DNA from: Campylobacteraceae bacterium
GTDB lineage: Bacteria; Campylobacterota; Campylobacteria; Campylobacterales; Arcobacteraceae
DNA: 64,000 bases
Direction of reading: 5' to 3'
NCBI GenBank assembly: GCA_013215945.1
Contig: JABSOM010000001.1
Coordinates: 186,001 to 250,000, forward strand
This document shows, piece by piece, positions 43,395 to 52,770 of this stretch. Both the position numbers and the translations under genes were made by a program. Below the pieces are notes generated by a model. The model was not told the DNA's origin. It made no database searches and saw only the letters and a program-made list of their open reading frames with translations. Position 1 is the stretch's first letter, and each line of letters begins with the position of its first letter.

Positions 43395-45511
43395 TAAAAC
43401 TCCAAGGTGCCTTCAATTGCAAAGTTTGCTTTAGAATCCAATTCAGCATGAGATAAAACAGCCACATCTAAACCAAATTTTTCATATATATCAGATACTC
43501 TTTTACGTAAAGTAGGTTCAACCACTAAAGAGACTTTTGCAAAACCTTTTTGCTCAAGGTTTTCAATTAACTCTTTGGTTTTAGTAACAAGGGAATTAAT
43601 TTCACCAATGGATAACATTAGCTGAGTCACTCCATGCTGTTCTTGTAATTTTGATACAAAACTTTGCTCAATCTCAGGTTTTAGTGTAATAATATGTAAA
43701 ACGCCATCATTACCTTTAAATCTTTGAGTAATTAATCTAAACAATTTAGCGCGTACATGTTCTAATAATACATCCGGTGCTTTAGTAAACTCAGCAATAT
43801 CAGCAATAGCTTCAACAACAGTTAACATATCAATAATTGGAATATTTTCATGCAATAAATCTTTACACACTTTTAATAATATTCCATAAGAAGTTACTTT
43901 CATAGCTTCTTCTACAACAATAGGAAAATCCGCTTTCAAAGCATCTACCATATCAACAATATCTTGTCGTGTAAGAATATCTTCTGCATGTTGTTTAATT
44001 AATTCAGATAAATGAGTAGAGATAATAGTAGGAGCATCAACAACAGTAAACCCCTTCATTAAAGCTTCTTCTTTTGACACTTCATCAATCCACACAGCAT
44101 CCAAACCAAAAACAGGTTCTTTAACTTTTAAACCTTTTAAATTGGCTTTAGGATCTCCACCCATTGCTAAAAAACGATCAATCTCGACACGTCCTACAGA
44201 TATTGGAATTCGCTTTAAATGCAATTTATACTCATTGGGGTTTAAAGAAGAATCATCTGAAATTCTAATTTGTGGGATAATAAAACCAAGCTCACTGGCT
44301 ATTGTTTTACGAATTCCTCTGATTTTATCTAATAATTCTGAATTACCTTGGACCAGTTTTAATAAACGAATTCCCAGTTTTAATTCTAAAACTTCCATTT
44401 TCATAATAGTATCAATAAGTTCTTTTTCACTTGGTTTATTGGCTTGTGCTTGTTGTTTCTTTTGAGAAACTTCAGCAGCAGAACCTCTACGTCCTGGTTC
44501 TACTTTTCTTTGTTTAAAAAACCTGGTTACAGCATTATCACTGTTGTTTTCTACCATAGCAATGATAATTCCTAAGCCAATCATCATAAAACCTAAAGAC
44601 ATCAATACACCAATAGGAAAACCAGGTAATAAACCAAATAACATCATACAAAAACCAACAAGAATTAACGCTTTTGAGTCTTTAACCAATTGATTAATGG
44701 TTTGATCCGCAAAACGTTCTTCATCCATATTTGAGCGTGTAATAATAATAGCTGTTGCAGTTGATAAAATCAAAGCAGGAAGTTGTGCTACTAATCCATC
44801 TCCAATGGTTAAAATAGTATAAATTTCAGCACTTTCACTTATGCTTAAATCGTGTTGAAAAAAACCAATTAATAAACCACCAATTAAATTCACAAAAGTA
44901 ATAATGATACCAGCAACCGCATCCCCTTTTACAAACTTAGAAGATCCATCCATAGCTCCATAAAAAGTAGATTCAGAAATAAGCGCACGTCTTCGTTTTT
45001 GGGCTTCTATATCATCAATAAAACCAGCATTTAAATCCGCATCAATAGCCATTTGTTTTCCAGGCATAGAATCAAGTGTAAATCTAGCAGTTACTTCAGC
45101 AACTCTTGTAGCACCTTTTGTTACAACCATGAAATTTATTAATACTAAAATAATAAAGATAATAATACCAATTACCATATTACCACCAACTACAAACTCA
45201 CCAAAAGCAGCAATAATATCAGATACAGCATCCGGACCCTTATGTCCTTCACTTAAAATAGAACGTGTAGTAGCTATATTTAAAGACAATCTGAACAGCG
45301 CAAAAATAAGTATCAGCGTAGGAAAAGTAGTTAAATCAGAGGGTTTTTGGATATAAAGAGATATTAATAAAATTAATAAAGATAAAGACAAAGAGATGAC
45401 CAGAAAAAAATCCAGAATCATCTTCGGTAAAGGCACTATAATAATAGTTAATATTGCAATAAAAAGTGCAACAACAATTAAATCTTTTGAAAAAAACTTT
45501 TTAAAACCCAT
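43394..45511 (-). CDS. flhA: FlhA, flagellar export gate protein
   Basis: The 705-aa protein has eight N-terminal membrane helices, the FHIPEP region (GEFVVGGNMVIGIII, VTKGATRVAEVTARFTLDS, GKQMAIDADLNAGFID) and a large cytoplasmic domain that docks export substrates. It is the export gate of the flagellar type III system. It is separated from flgL by 15 nt and continues into the BatD-like gene. Confidence 0.98.
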   Translation of the reverse strand: MGFKKFFSKDLIVVALFIAILTIIIVPLPKMILDFFLVISLSLSLLILLISLYIQKPSDLTTFPTLILIFALFRLSLNIATTRSILSEGHKGPDAVSDIIAAFGEFVVGGNMVIGIIIFIILVLINFMVVTKGATRVAEVTARFTLDSMPGKQMAIDADLNAGFIDDIEAQKRRRALISESTFYGAMDGSSKFVKGDAVAGIIITFVNLIGGLLIGFFQHDLSISESAEIYTILTIGDGLVAQLPALILSTATAIIITRSNMDEERFADQTINQLVKDSKALILVGFCMMLFGLLPGFPIGVLMSLGFMMIGLGIIIAMVENNSDNAVTRFFKQRKVEPGRRGSAAEVSQKKQQAQANKPSEKELIDTIMKMEVLELKLGIRLLKLVQGNSELLDKIRGIRKTIASELGFIIPQIRISDDSSLNPNEYKLHLKRIPISVGRVEIDRFLAMGGDPKANLKGLKVKEPVFGLDAVWIDEVSKEEALMKGFTVVDAPTIISTHLSELIKQHAEDILTRQDIVDMVDALKADFPIVVEEAMKVTSYGILLKVCKDLLHENIPIIDMLTVVEAIADIAEFTKAPDVLLEHVRAKLFRLITQRFKGNDGVLHIITLKPEIEQSFVSKLQEQHGVTQLMLSIGEINSLVTKTKELIENLEQKGFAKVSLVVEPTLRKRVSDIYEKFGLDVAVLSHAELDSKANFAIEGTLEF

Positions 45512-45526
45512 TTATTCTGTTAAACC

Positions 45527-47650
45527 CTAATTAAGATAATTTACTAATGACATACTGTTTAAACGATTAATCGTTGAGTACAAAGAAACATAGGTTAATT
45601 CTAAAGCTTTTGCTTCAATCGCAATTTTTGCTGGATCAGCAGAAGAAACTTCAGAATAAAAAATCTTAAATTGAGTTAATTTTGTAGATAAACGTTCCAA
45701 AGACAATTCAAATACTTTATTTCTAGCTCCTAAATCCGCATGCGCTTGATTAACAGCATCATAAGACTTCGTAATTTCATCTAATCCTGTTCTCATTTGT
45801 TCTACATCGTTGTTTTTAAGACCTTCAATAATGTCATCTAAAACATCAAATATATTTTTTTTCACTTCAAAACTAGGATTTATTAACTCTTTTGTTCCTC
45901 CAGAATCTAAATTAACTGTTCCTATGTCAGTAGTAATAAATTCACCAGCATTTCCTGTTTTTAAAACAGAATAGTATTCTTGTGTTTTTCCATTACTGTC
46001 AAATTTATACAATTTATTTTTCTCATCATCACCGATCTCTCCATTGCCATTCTCATCATAAAATTTCCATTCATTTCCATCTTGATCAATAATTCGACCT
46101 TCTCCTTCTTTAAATAGAATTTGAGAGCTTGTAGCACTTGCAGGTGTATATAGAGAAAAACTAGGTGTAGTAACAGTTCTTGTACTTCCTGAATCTAAAC
46201 TAACTTCAGTTAAAGAAGAGCTAATCTTAAATTCATTTGCATTATCTGTAGAAACGGTATTGTAATATTCTTGTGTTTTTCCATTTATATCATATTTATA
46301 CAGTTTATTCTTTTCACTTTCTGCAATAACTCCATCATTATTTACATCGTGAAATCTCCATTCATTTCCATCTTGATCAATGATTCTACCTTCATTATCA
46401 GTAAAAACAAATTCAGAATTTGTACTTAAGGGTAAATCAGAATCCTTTTCATATATCAGTTTATTGGTAAAAAAAGTTTGATTAATCAATGTTTTTTTGT
46501 CCCCTGAATCTAAAAAAGAATTATCAAGAGTGCTCGTTATGTATTCATTTGAATTACTTGTAGCTGTAACAGTAAGGTATTCATCTGTTTTACCATTGTG
46601 ATCAAATTTATAAATTTTATCTTTTTCATTACTATCAATAGTACCATTTTGATTGTCATCAAGAAACTTCCATTCATTTCCATTACTATCAACAATACGT
46701 TCTTCTCCATAAGTAAAAGTAATCTCACTGGATGTAAAAGTAGTATTTACTTTAAAAAAACTAGGCGTAATTAAACTTTTAACATCTCCTAAATCTGTAT
46801 TAACAACATCAATATATCCCAAATCAGAAATTGTTGTATATTCATTTGCATTAGATGTAGGAGCAACATTTAAATAATCATCTGTTTTGCCTAAAGAGTC
46901 AAATTTATACAAGCGTTTATCTTCAGTAGAATCTATTGTACCATCAGCATTGGCATCGTAAAATTTCCATTCATTGCCTTTGCTGTCAAGAATTTTATCT
47001 GTTCCTGTTTTAAAAATTATTTTAGAATTTTCATCAAATTCTTCAACGGATTGTTGTACGGGGTATGTTCTTGAAGAATCATTATTATCTAGAATAGTGG
47101 AAGTAGCCATACTCATCATATCAAAACCTGTAACGCCTTTATCGCGGTAAGATCCGTACTCAACAGCTACTTCTCTTAAATAACCATCACCTTCGTAGGT
47201 TATTTTTCCAGTACTTGGGTCTTGTGAAAAAGGTTTAACAGTAGTATTTGAACCTGCAAATAAATATTCACCTTCAATTCTTTCATTAGCAAGCATAATC
47301 ATATTTTCTTTTACACCTTCTAATTGAACAGCAATTGTTGATCTCTCGGTTGCCCCATTTGTATCATTCAGTGCTTTTAATAGTTCTGCTTTAACATATT
47401 CTAAAAGTGTTTTCATAGAAGCCAGGGCAGAATCAGCATTTGAATTTTGAGCTGCTGTTTTTTCTACTTGAAAAGTAATACCTTCATAAACTGTGATTTT
47501 ATCTTGAACATAAATTTCACTAGCAAATATTTGTGTATCATCACTTCCTCTATCAATTAATTTACCCGTACTTTGTTGGTAGGACAATTGTATTTGTGCT
47601 TTATTTAAATTATCCAATCTATATAAAGTACTACTTGTTAAATCAATCAT
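45527..47650 (-). CDS. flgL: FlgL, hook-filament junction protein with a large repeat insert
   Basis: Residues 1-200 and 600-707 match flagellin-like FlgL termini: N-terminal LYRLDNLNKAQIQLSYQQ and C-terminal LELTYVSLYSTINRLNSMSL form the coiled-coil D0/D1 domains. Typical FlgL is 300-400 aa; here it is 707 because of four ~100-residue repeats (about 205-598), each with an EF-hand-like calcium loop. FlgL is exported and sits between hook and filament. It overlaps fliI by 4 nt. The repeat domains should project outward from the junction. Confidence 0.92.
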   Translation of the reverse strand: MIDLTSSTLYRLDNLNKAQIQLSYQQSTGKLIDRGSDDTQIFASEIYVQDKITVYEGITFQVEKTAAQNSNADSALASMKTLLEYVKAELLKALNDTNGATERSTIAVQLEGVKENMIMLANERIEGEYLFAGSNTTVKPFSQDPSTGKITYEGDGYLREVAVEYGSYRDKGVTGFDMMSMATSTILDNNDSSRTYPVQQSVEEFDENSKIIFKTGTDKILDSKGNEWKFYDANADGTIDSTEDKRLYKFDSLGKTDDYLNVAPTSNANEYTTISDLGYIDVVNTDLGDVKSLITPSFFKVNTTFTSSEITFTYGEERIVDSNGNEWKFLDDNQNGTIDSNEKDKIYKFDHNGKTDEYLTVTATSNSNEYITSTLDNSFLDSGDKKTLINQTFFTNKLIYEKDSDLPLSTNSEFVFTDNEGRIIDQDGNEWRFHDVNNDGVIAESEKNKLYKYDINGKTQEYYNTVSTDNANEFKISSSLTEVSLDSGSTRTVTTPSFSLYTPASATSSQILFKEGEGRIIDQDGNEWKFYDENGNGEIGDDEKNKLYKFDSNGKTQEYYSVLKTGNAGEFITTDIGTVNLDSGGTKELINPSFEVKKNIFDVLDDIIEGLKNNDVEQMRTGLDEITKSYDAVNQAHADLGARNKVFELSLERLSTKLTQFKIFYSEVSSADPAKIAIEAKALELTYVSLYSTINRLNSMSLVNYLN
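45857..47038 (-). repeat. Four ~100-residue repeats with EF-hand-like loops within FlgL
   Basis: Each repeat contains NEW[KR]F, then a D-x-[ND]-x-[DN]-G loop (DANADGTIDSTE 232-243, DDNQNGTIDSNE 331-342, DVNNDGVIAESE 435-446, DENGNGEIGDDE 532-543), then KLYK[FY]D-x2-GKT and an LDSG segment. The DNA period is about 290-313 nt. The loops match dockerin-type calcium sites. Confidence 0.92.
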
Positions 47651-48954
47651 TTTAGAACCTCCATAAAGAGTTTTGAGATATCATCAAAACTGTATTTATC
47701 TTGAGTATTTTGAACCAGGAATTCACGAATTTTATTTTTTTTAGCTAAAGCTGCATCCAATTCTTTATCCATTCCAGGTTTATAAGCACCCACACGTATT
47801 AGAACTTCATTCTCTTTTATTAAAGATAGTACTCTCTTTAACTTTAAAAAGCCATTATAATGTTCCTTACTAACGACTTTGTCCATAACCCTAGATGCAG
47901 ATTTGAGAAGATCAATAGGAGGATAAAAACCTTGTTCTGTTAATTCTCTTGTTAATACAATATGTCCATCTAAAATTGATCTGCTTTGATCTGAAATGGG
48001 ATCATTTAAATCATCTCCATCAATAAGTACTGTAAAAAATGCAGTAATTGAGCCCTTGTCATTGTTTCCTGCTCTCTCCATTAATTGAGGCAATAAAGCA
48101 AAAACAGAAGGCGGATATCCTCTTGATACAGGAGGTTCCCCTGTGCTTAAGCCTATTTCTCTTTGTGCCATAGCAAATCTGGTCACAGAATCCATAATTA
48201 ATAAAACATCATGGCCTTTATCTCTAAAAAATTCTGCAATAGCCATAGCTGTAAAAGCACCATATTTTCGCATTAAAGCGGATTCATCAGAAGTAGCAAC
48301 AACCATAATCGTATTTTCAAGGTCATTGTTTAAATTATAATGAATAAATTCAGGAATTTCTCTCCCTCTCTCACCTATTAAAGCAATAACTTTAATTTGT
48401 GCTTCACTTCCTTTTACAATCATTCCCATTAAAGTAGATTTTCCAACCCCAGAACCTGCAAAAATACCAACTTTTTGGCCTTTTCCAGCTGTTAACATTG
48501 AATCAATTGCTTTTACACCTGTGGAGAGCCTTTGATCAATAATACCTCTATCAAGCGCTCGCATAGGAACTTTATTAATTGCAGAATTTTCTTCTAAATC
48601 AGTAATTTTTCCTTTATTATCAATTTCTTCTCCCAAAGCATTAACAACACGCCCAAGCATTCCATAACCACATTTTACACTCAAACCTTCTTTTTGTAAA
48701 TAAACTTTATCATGTATTCTAAAACCATCAATGAAAGAAAAAGGCACAATGGTAAAATTCTCACTAGAAATAGTAGCTACCATTCCTAAAACACTATAAG
48801 TATGCTGTTCAGACTCGATTTTTACAATATCTGAAACAGCTACTTCAATACCTGTTGCAGTAATTGTTGTAGTACTAATATATTCAATTCTTCCAAAAGG
48901 AACGACTAAATTATCTGAATCTATATTATTTATTAATTCTTCTAAATCAATCAT
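47647..48954 (-). CDS. fliI: FliI, flagellar export ATPase
   Basis: The 435-aa F1-like ATPase has Walker A GSGVGKSTL, the catalytic IGERGREIPEF and Walker B VLLIMDSVTRFAMAQREIGL. It powers or aids protein export at the flagellar base. Its start overlaps the upstream TPR gene by one base and its stop overlaps flgL by 4 nt. Confidence 0.98.
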   Translation of the reverse strand: MIDLEELINNIDSDNLVVPFGRIEYISTTTITATGIEVAVSDIVKIESEQHTYSVLGMVATISSENFTIVPFSFIDGFRIHDKVYLQKEGLSVKCGYGMLGRVVNALGEEIDNKGKITDLEENSAINKVPMRALDRGIIDQRLSTGVKAIDSMLTAGKGQKVGIFAGSGVGKSTLMGMIVKGSEAQIKVIALIGERGREIPEFIHYNLNNDLENTIMVVATSDESALMRKYGAFTAMAIAEFFRDKGHDVLLIMDSVTRFAMAQREIGLSTGEPPVSRGYPPSVFALLPQLMERAGNNDKGSITAFFTVLIDGDDLNDPISDQSRSILDGHIVLTRELTEQGFYPPIDLLKSASRVMDKVVSKEHYNGFLKLKRVLSLIKENEVLIRVGAYKPGMDKELDAALAKKNKIREFLVQNTQDKYSFDDISKLFMEVLK

Positions 48955-50948
48955 TACAGTTCATCACACATTTTTTTATAGAAAGAATCTTTTGTATCCT
49001 TTACACTTTTACATTTTAATAAAAATTCTTCTTCTTGATTCTCATTTTTTAAACTTTCATATAATTTCATTAAATCATAATAAATTTGTACCAAATCATT
49101 GTTTTTAATCCGTCTTGTATTTTTGAGCGCTTCTTTTAAATATCTAATAGCTTCTTCTTTATTATTCTTTTTTCTTTCGTTTCTTGAAAGTTCCATTTCT
49201 ACAAAGGGCGAATAAACATACGCTTTAACTTCATTTTGTTTAAAATAGAGTTTTTTTAAATAATCAAGCGACTCATCTGTTTTATCTCTTTGGCTTAAAT
49301 ATAAAAAATACTGATAATAAAAATCAATAATAACAGGGTTGTTTTCATTGTTTTTAATATATTGTTCATTGTATTTTGCATATAAAAAGAACTTATCCAG
49401 TAATAAATCATTGTTTTTTTCATTGATAATTACAAACCGGTGTAAAAACTCTTCGCTTAAAACTTTTTCATCATTAACCATATCAACTTTTGCAGAAAAA
49501 TCTAAAGCTTCATCTAAAAGACCTAAACTATGAGACATTCTTTCTAAATACAAATAAATATTTGCATCCCTACTTCGTAAAAAAGTTTCTTTTACTAATT
49601 TAAAAGCTCGTTCATAAGGAACTTCAATTAAACATTCAAAAAACTTATACTTAATTTCATCATTTTTAATCAATTTAATTAAGGTTTCTTTTCTTGTTGT
49701 TTGTAAAACTTTGTTTAAGGACATACATCTGTTTTTTTCCAAATACTGTTTGATCATTAAGTGATGAACTTCATCAAAAATGACATCCATAGTTTCATAA
49801 CCAAAACGTTTAGCAATAGAATCTGAGATTGTTCTGTAGATTTTTCTTATTCTTAAAATATATTCAAATTTTTCTTCTTTTTTTAAATTAAGAAGTTCTT
49901 GCAAGAGTATTTTTTGTCTCATTGATTCAGATTTTTCATATTTTTTTGCCATAATAGCAGGAGATATTTTTCCTTCTCTCATTAATATCTCATCTATAAA
50001 AATTTTCGATTTTCTAGTATAAATTCCATTAGGGAACTCATTTAAAATATCTTTATACAGTTCATTTGCTTTAAATAAATAATAGTTGGTTCTGTCATAC
50101 ATTAACATATAGGTATTAGCAAGTTTGTATTTAAAATCTTCTATAACTTCTGGTTTTTTAGCTCGTAATAATAGTTCTTGTAAAATCTCTACTGCAAATT
50201 CTGGCATATTGGCACGAACAAGTTTATTTACTTTCTCAATTGCTAAATAAGAATCTTGTGAATAATAATCAATATTTTTGATTAAAACCTTAGAAATTAA
50301 GTCATACGCTTTATCTTTTTGTCCACTTAAAACATAAATATCAAAGAGTTCATCAGCAACAATGGTAGCTACTAAAACATCTTTTGTTTGAGTTAATATT
50401 TCATATAAAATACGAATTGATTTTTTATATTGTTTGGTATGTTTATATACTTTTGAGAGATATATTTTTCCATAAGATTTGGTTTTTTCATTATCAAAAT
50501 TATCTATAATAATCTTTGCAAAGTATTTAGCATCTTTTATTTTATTAGAATCTAATTTTAATTCCACTAATAGCATATAGGCTTTTGATAAATCATCTTC
50601 ATGAATATCAGAGCTATTAATAGCTTTTTCAAGAATTTTCGCACCATCAAAAACATGTCTTTTTGTTTTTTTCTTTAAAGAAAGTTCTGCATATAACATA
50701 ATAATATCTGATTTTAACACATTGATTTTATTTAAAGCCATTAAGGCTTTAATTTCACCATATGCTTCATCAATTTTTCCATCTTTTGCAATTTCTCTAA
50801 TATTTAGAATAGCATCAAAACCATCAACTATTTTTTGTTTTTGTCTTTGCGAAATTTGATTGCCACTTTGATCAATAAAAGAATAATAAAAATCCTTTTT
50901 CGCAAATAAGGTGCTTAATAAACAAATACTGAGTAAAAATAATCTCAC
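48954..50948 (-). CDS. TPR repeat protein, PflA-like flagellar motor candidate
   Basis: The start is a GTG at 50948 with AAGGAAGA upstream. The 664-aa product has a signal peptide (LFLLSICLLSTLFA) and helix-turn-helix (TPR/SLR) repeats almost throughout. This fits PflA, the periplasmic motor-scaffold TPR protein of Campylobacter (about 790 aa), though length differs. It lies between flhB and fliI, which supports a flagellar role. Identity is by layout, not by sequence recognition. Confidence 0.6.
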   Translation of the reverse strand: MRLFLLSICLLSTLFAKKDFYYSFIDQSGNQISQRQKQKIVDGFDAILNIREIAKDGKIDEAYGEIKALMALNKINVLKSDIIMLYAELSLKKKTKRHVFDGAKILEKAINSSDIHEDDLSKAYMLLVELKLDSNKIKDAKYFAKIIIDNFDNEKTKSYGKIYLSKVYKHTKQYKKSIRILYEILTQTKDVLVATIVADELFDIYVLSGQKDKAYDLISKVLIKNIDYYSQDSYLAIEKVNKLVRANMPEFAVEILQELLLRAKKPEVIEDFKYKLANTYMLMYDRTNYYLFKANELYKDILNEFPNGIYTRKSKIFIDEILMREGKISPAIMAKKYEKSESMRQKILLQELLNLKKEEKFEYILRIRKIYRTISDSIAKRFGYETMDVIFDEVHHLMIKQYLEKNRCMSLNKVLQTTRKETLIKLIKNDEIKYKFFECLIEVPYERAFKLVKETFLRSRDANIYLYLERMSHSLGLLDEALDFSAKVDMVNDEKVLSEEFLHRFVIINEKNNDLLLDKFFLYAKYNEQYIKNNENNPVIIDFYYQYFLYLSQRDKTDESLDYLKKLYFKQNEVKAYVYSPFVEMELSRNERKKNNKEEAIRYLKEALKNTRRIKNNDLVQIYYDLMKLYESLKNENQEEEFLLKCKSVKDTKDSFYKKMCDEL

Positions 50949-50961
50949 ATTCTTCCTTTAA

Positions 50962-52005
50962 TTATTTTTTTAATTCATATATATAGGTGAATATTTCAGC
51001 AATAGCTTTGAAAAATTCTTCAGGTATACTTTGATCAACTTCAAGTTGATCATATAATGCACGTGCCAATGCAGGATTCTCAATAATTGGAATATTATTT
51101 TCATTGGCAATATCTTTTATTTTTATTGCTAAAAAATCAATTCCTTTTGCAATAATTAAAGGTGAAGCATTAACCGTTTTATCATATTTTAAAGCAACTG
51201 CATAATGTGTTGGATTCGTAATAATTACATCTGCATCTGGTACACTTTGCATCATTCTTTGCTGCGCCATTTTCATTTGCAACTTACGGATACGACCCTT
51301 AATCAAAGGATCCCCCTCCATGTTTTTATACTCATCTTTAATTTCTTGTTTACTCATTTTTAATGATTTCACATAATAATGTTTTGTGAAGAAAAAATCC
51401 ATTATAGCAAAAATAATTATAATAAGTAAAATGGCTGCCAAAAAATAGCTTATCAAAATAATCATAGCTTCTAATGAAGCATAAAACTCTTTGTCCATCA
51501 TAGCTAAAAATGCTTCCCCCGTTAACAAAAACAATAAACACATAACAACAATAATTACAAATAGTTTTGCTGCTAGTTTTGCTGCTTCAATCACTTTTTT
51601 AAGTGCAAATAAAGTTTTTATACCTTTTAAAGGATTTATCTTACCTACATCCAATTTTAAGGGATTAACTAAAAAGCCAAACTGGGCCCAGTTTCCTATA
51701 AGAACTAATACTACAATCAAAACAAAAAGTGGAGACAATGCTACTAACATAGTCGTTAAGGTAGTGTCAAACAAGGTATAATAAGCATTGCCATCCATTT
51801 CATGACCAATTAAATCAAAAGAAAAATACATTAAGTGTTTAATACTATTCGTTGTAGCAGAAGAAAAAAACAATAAGTATACAGAACCAAGTGTTAAGGT
51901 TAAAGCCCCTACAACTTCTGCTGATTTACCAACATTACCTTCTTTTCTAGCATCTTCAACTTTTTTATCGGTGGGTTCTTCTGTTTTATCTTCTTCTTCA
52001 GCCAT
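50962..52005 (-). CDS. flhB: FlhB, flagellar export switch
   Basis: The 347-aa protein has four membrane helices, then the cytoplasmic domain with the self-cleavage NPTHYAVALKYD (cut between Asn and Pro). It switches export specificity from rod/hook to filament parts together with FliK. It is 9 nt after fliR. Confidence 0.97.
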   Translation of the reverse strand: MAEEEDKTEEPTDKKVEDARKEGNVGKSAEVVGALTLTLGSVYLLFFSSATTNSIKHLMYFSFDLIGHEMDGNAYYTLFDTTLTTMLVALSPLFVLIVVLVLIGNWAQFGFLVNPLKLDVGKINPLKGIKTLFALKKVIEAAKLAAKLFVIIVVMCLLFLLTGEAFLAMMDKEFYASLEAMIILISYFLAAILLIIIIFAIMDFFFTKHYYVKSLKMSKQEIKDEYKNMEGDPLIKGRIRKLQMKMAQQRMMQSVPDADVIITNPTHYAVALKYDKTVNASPLIIAKGIDFLAIKIKDIANENNIPIIENPALARALYDQLEVDQSIPEEFFKAIAEIFTYIYELKK

Positions 52006-52014
52006 AAAATTCTC

Positions 52015-52770
52015 CTAGCTAAATTTACTGGTAAAATAATCAATAAAATTCTGTGCGAATATATCAAAACCCAAAAGCATAAAAATAAAAATCAATGCAA
52101 ACTTCAATTGAAAAGTAATAACAAAAGGAGAAAAAGCAGGCATTGCTTTTGTACCATAACCATAATAAATATCCATTATAAAGGAGATAAAAAACAATGG
52201 TAATGCAAAAGAAAAAGCAAAAGCAAACATTCTATTAATTTCTAACATAGCAAATTCAATTCCATTAAAAGAAAATACATCAAAAGTACCTAAAGTAACC
52301 ATAGAAAAACTTTTTACCATCATAACTATAGTCATTTCGTACATAGAGGTCTCAAAAAACAAAGCCAAAGAAACCAAATACAAAAACCTTGAAACTACAC
52401 CATCATTTGAACCTGACGCAGGATCAAACATTGTAGCCATAGACAAAGCAGTTGCATAAGAAATAAAATCACCAATAATTCTAACAGCAGAAAAAATAAT
52501 ATTGAATAAAAAAGCAGCAAAAAAGCCTAAAGACAATTCACTTAATAAAGACAAAAGAAAAACATCATTTTTCATAATATTTTGTGTGTCAAAACTAACA
52601 AATGAGTATAAAAAAATACTAAAAAACAGTGCCAAAGACAGTCTTACTTTCATTGGAATACTTTTATGCCCAAAAATTGGCATAAAAACAACAAAAGCTA
52701 AAATACGAGCAAAAAGTAAAAGAAATTTGTATAAAAATTCCTCACTTAATAAAGCGATCAGTGTTTCCAT
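52015..52770 (-). CDS. fliR: FliR, flagellar export apparatus membrane protein
   Basis: The 251-aa protein has six or seven membrane helices and the FliR pattern LLFARILAFVVFMPIFG near the start and IGDFISYATALSMATMFDP in the centre. It forms the export gate with FliP and FliQ. Its start overlaps the fliK stop by one base. Confidence 0.95.
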   Translation of the reverse strand: METLIALLSEEFLYKFLLLFARILAFVVFMPIFGHKSIPMKVRLSLALFFSIFLYSFVSFDTQNIMKNDVFLLSLLSELSLGFFAAFLFNIIFSAVRIIGDFISYATALSMATMFDPASGSNDGVVSRFLYLVSLALFFETSMYEMTIVMMVKSFSMVTLGTFDVFSFNGIEFAMLEINRMFAFAFSFALPLFFISFIMDIYYGYGTKAMPAFSPFVITFQLKFALIFIFMLLGFDIFAQNFIDYFTSKFS

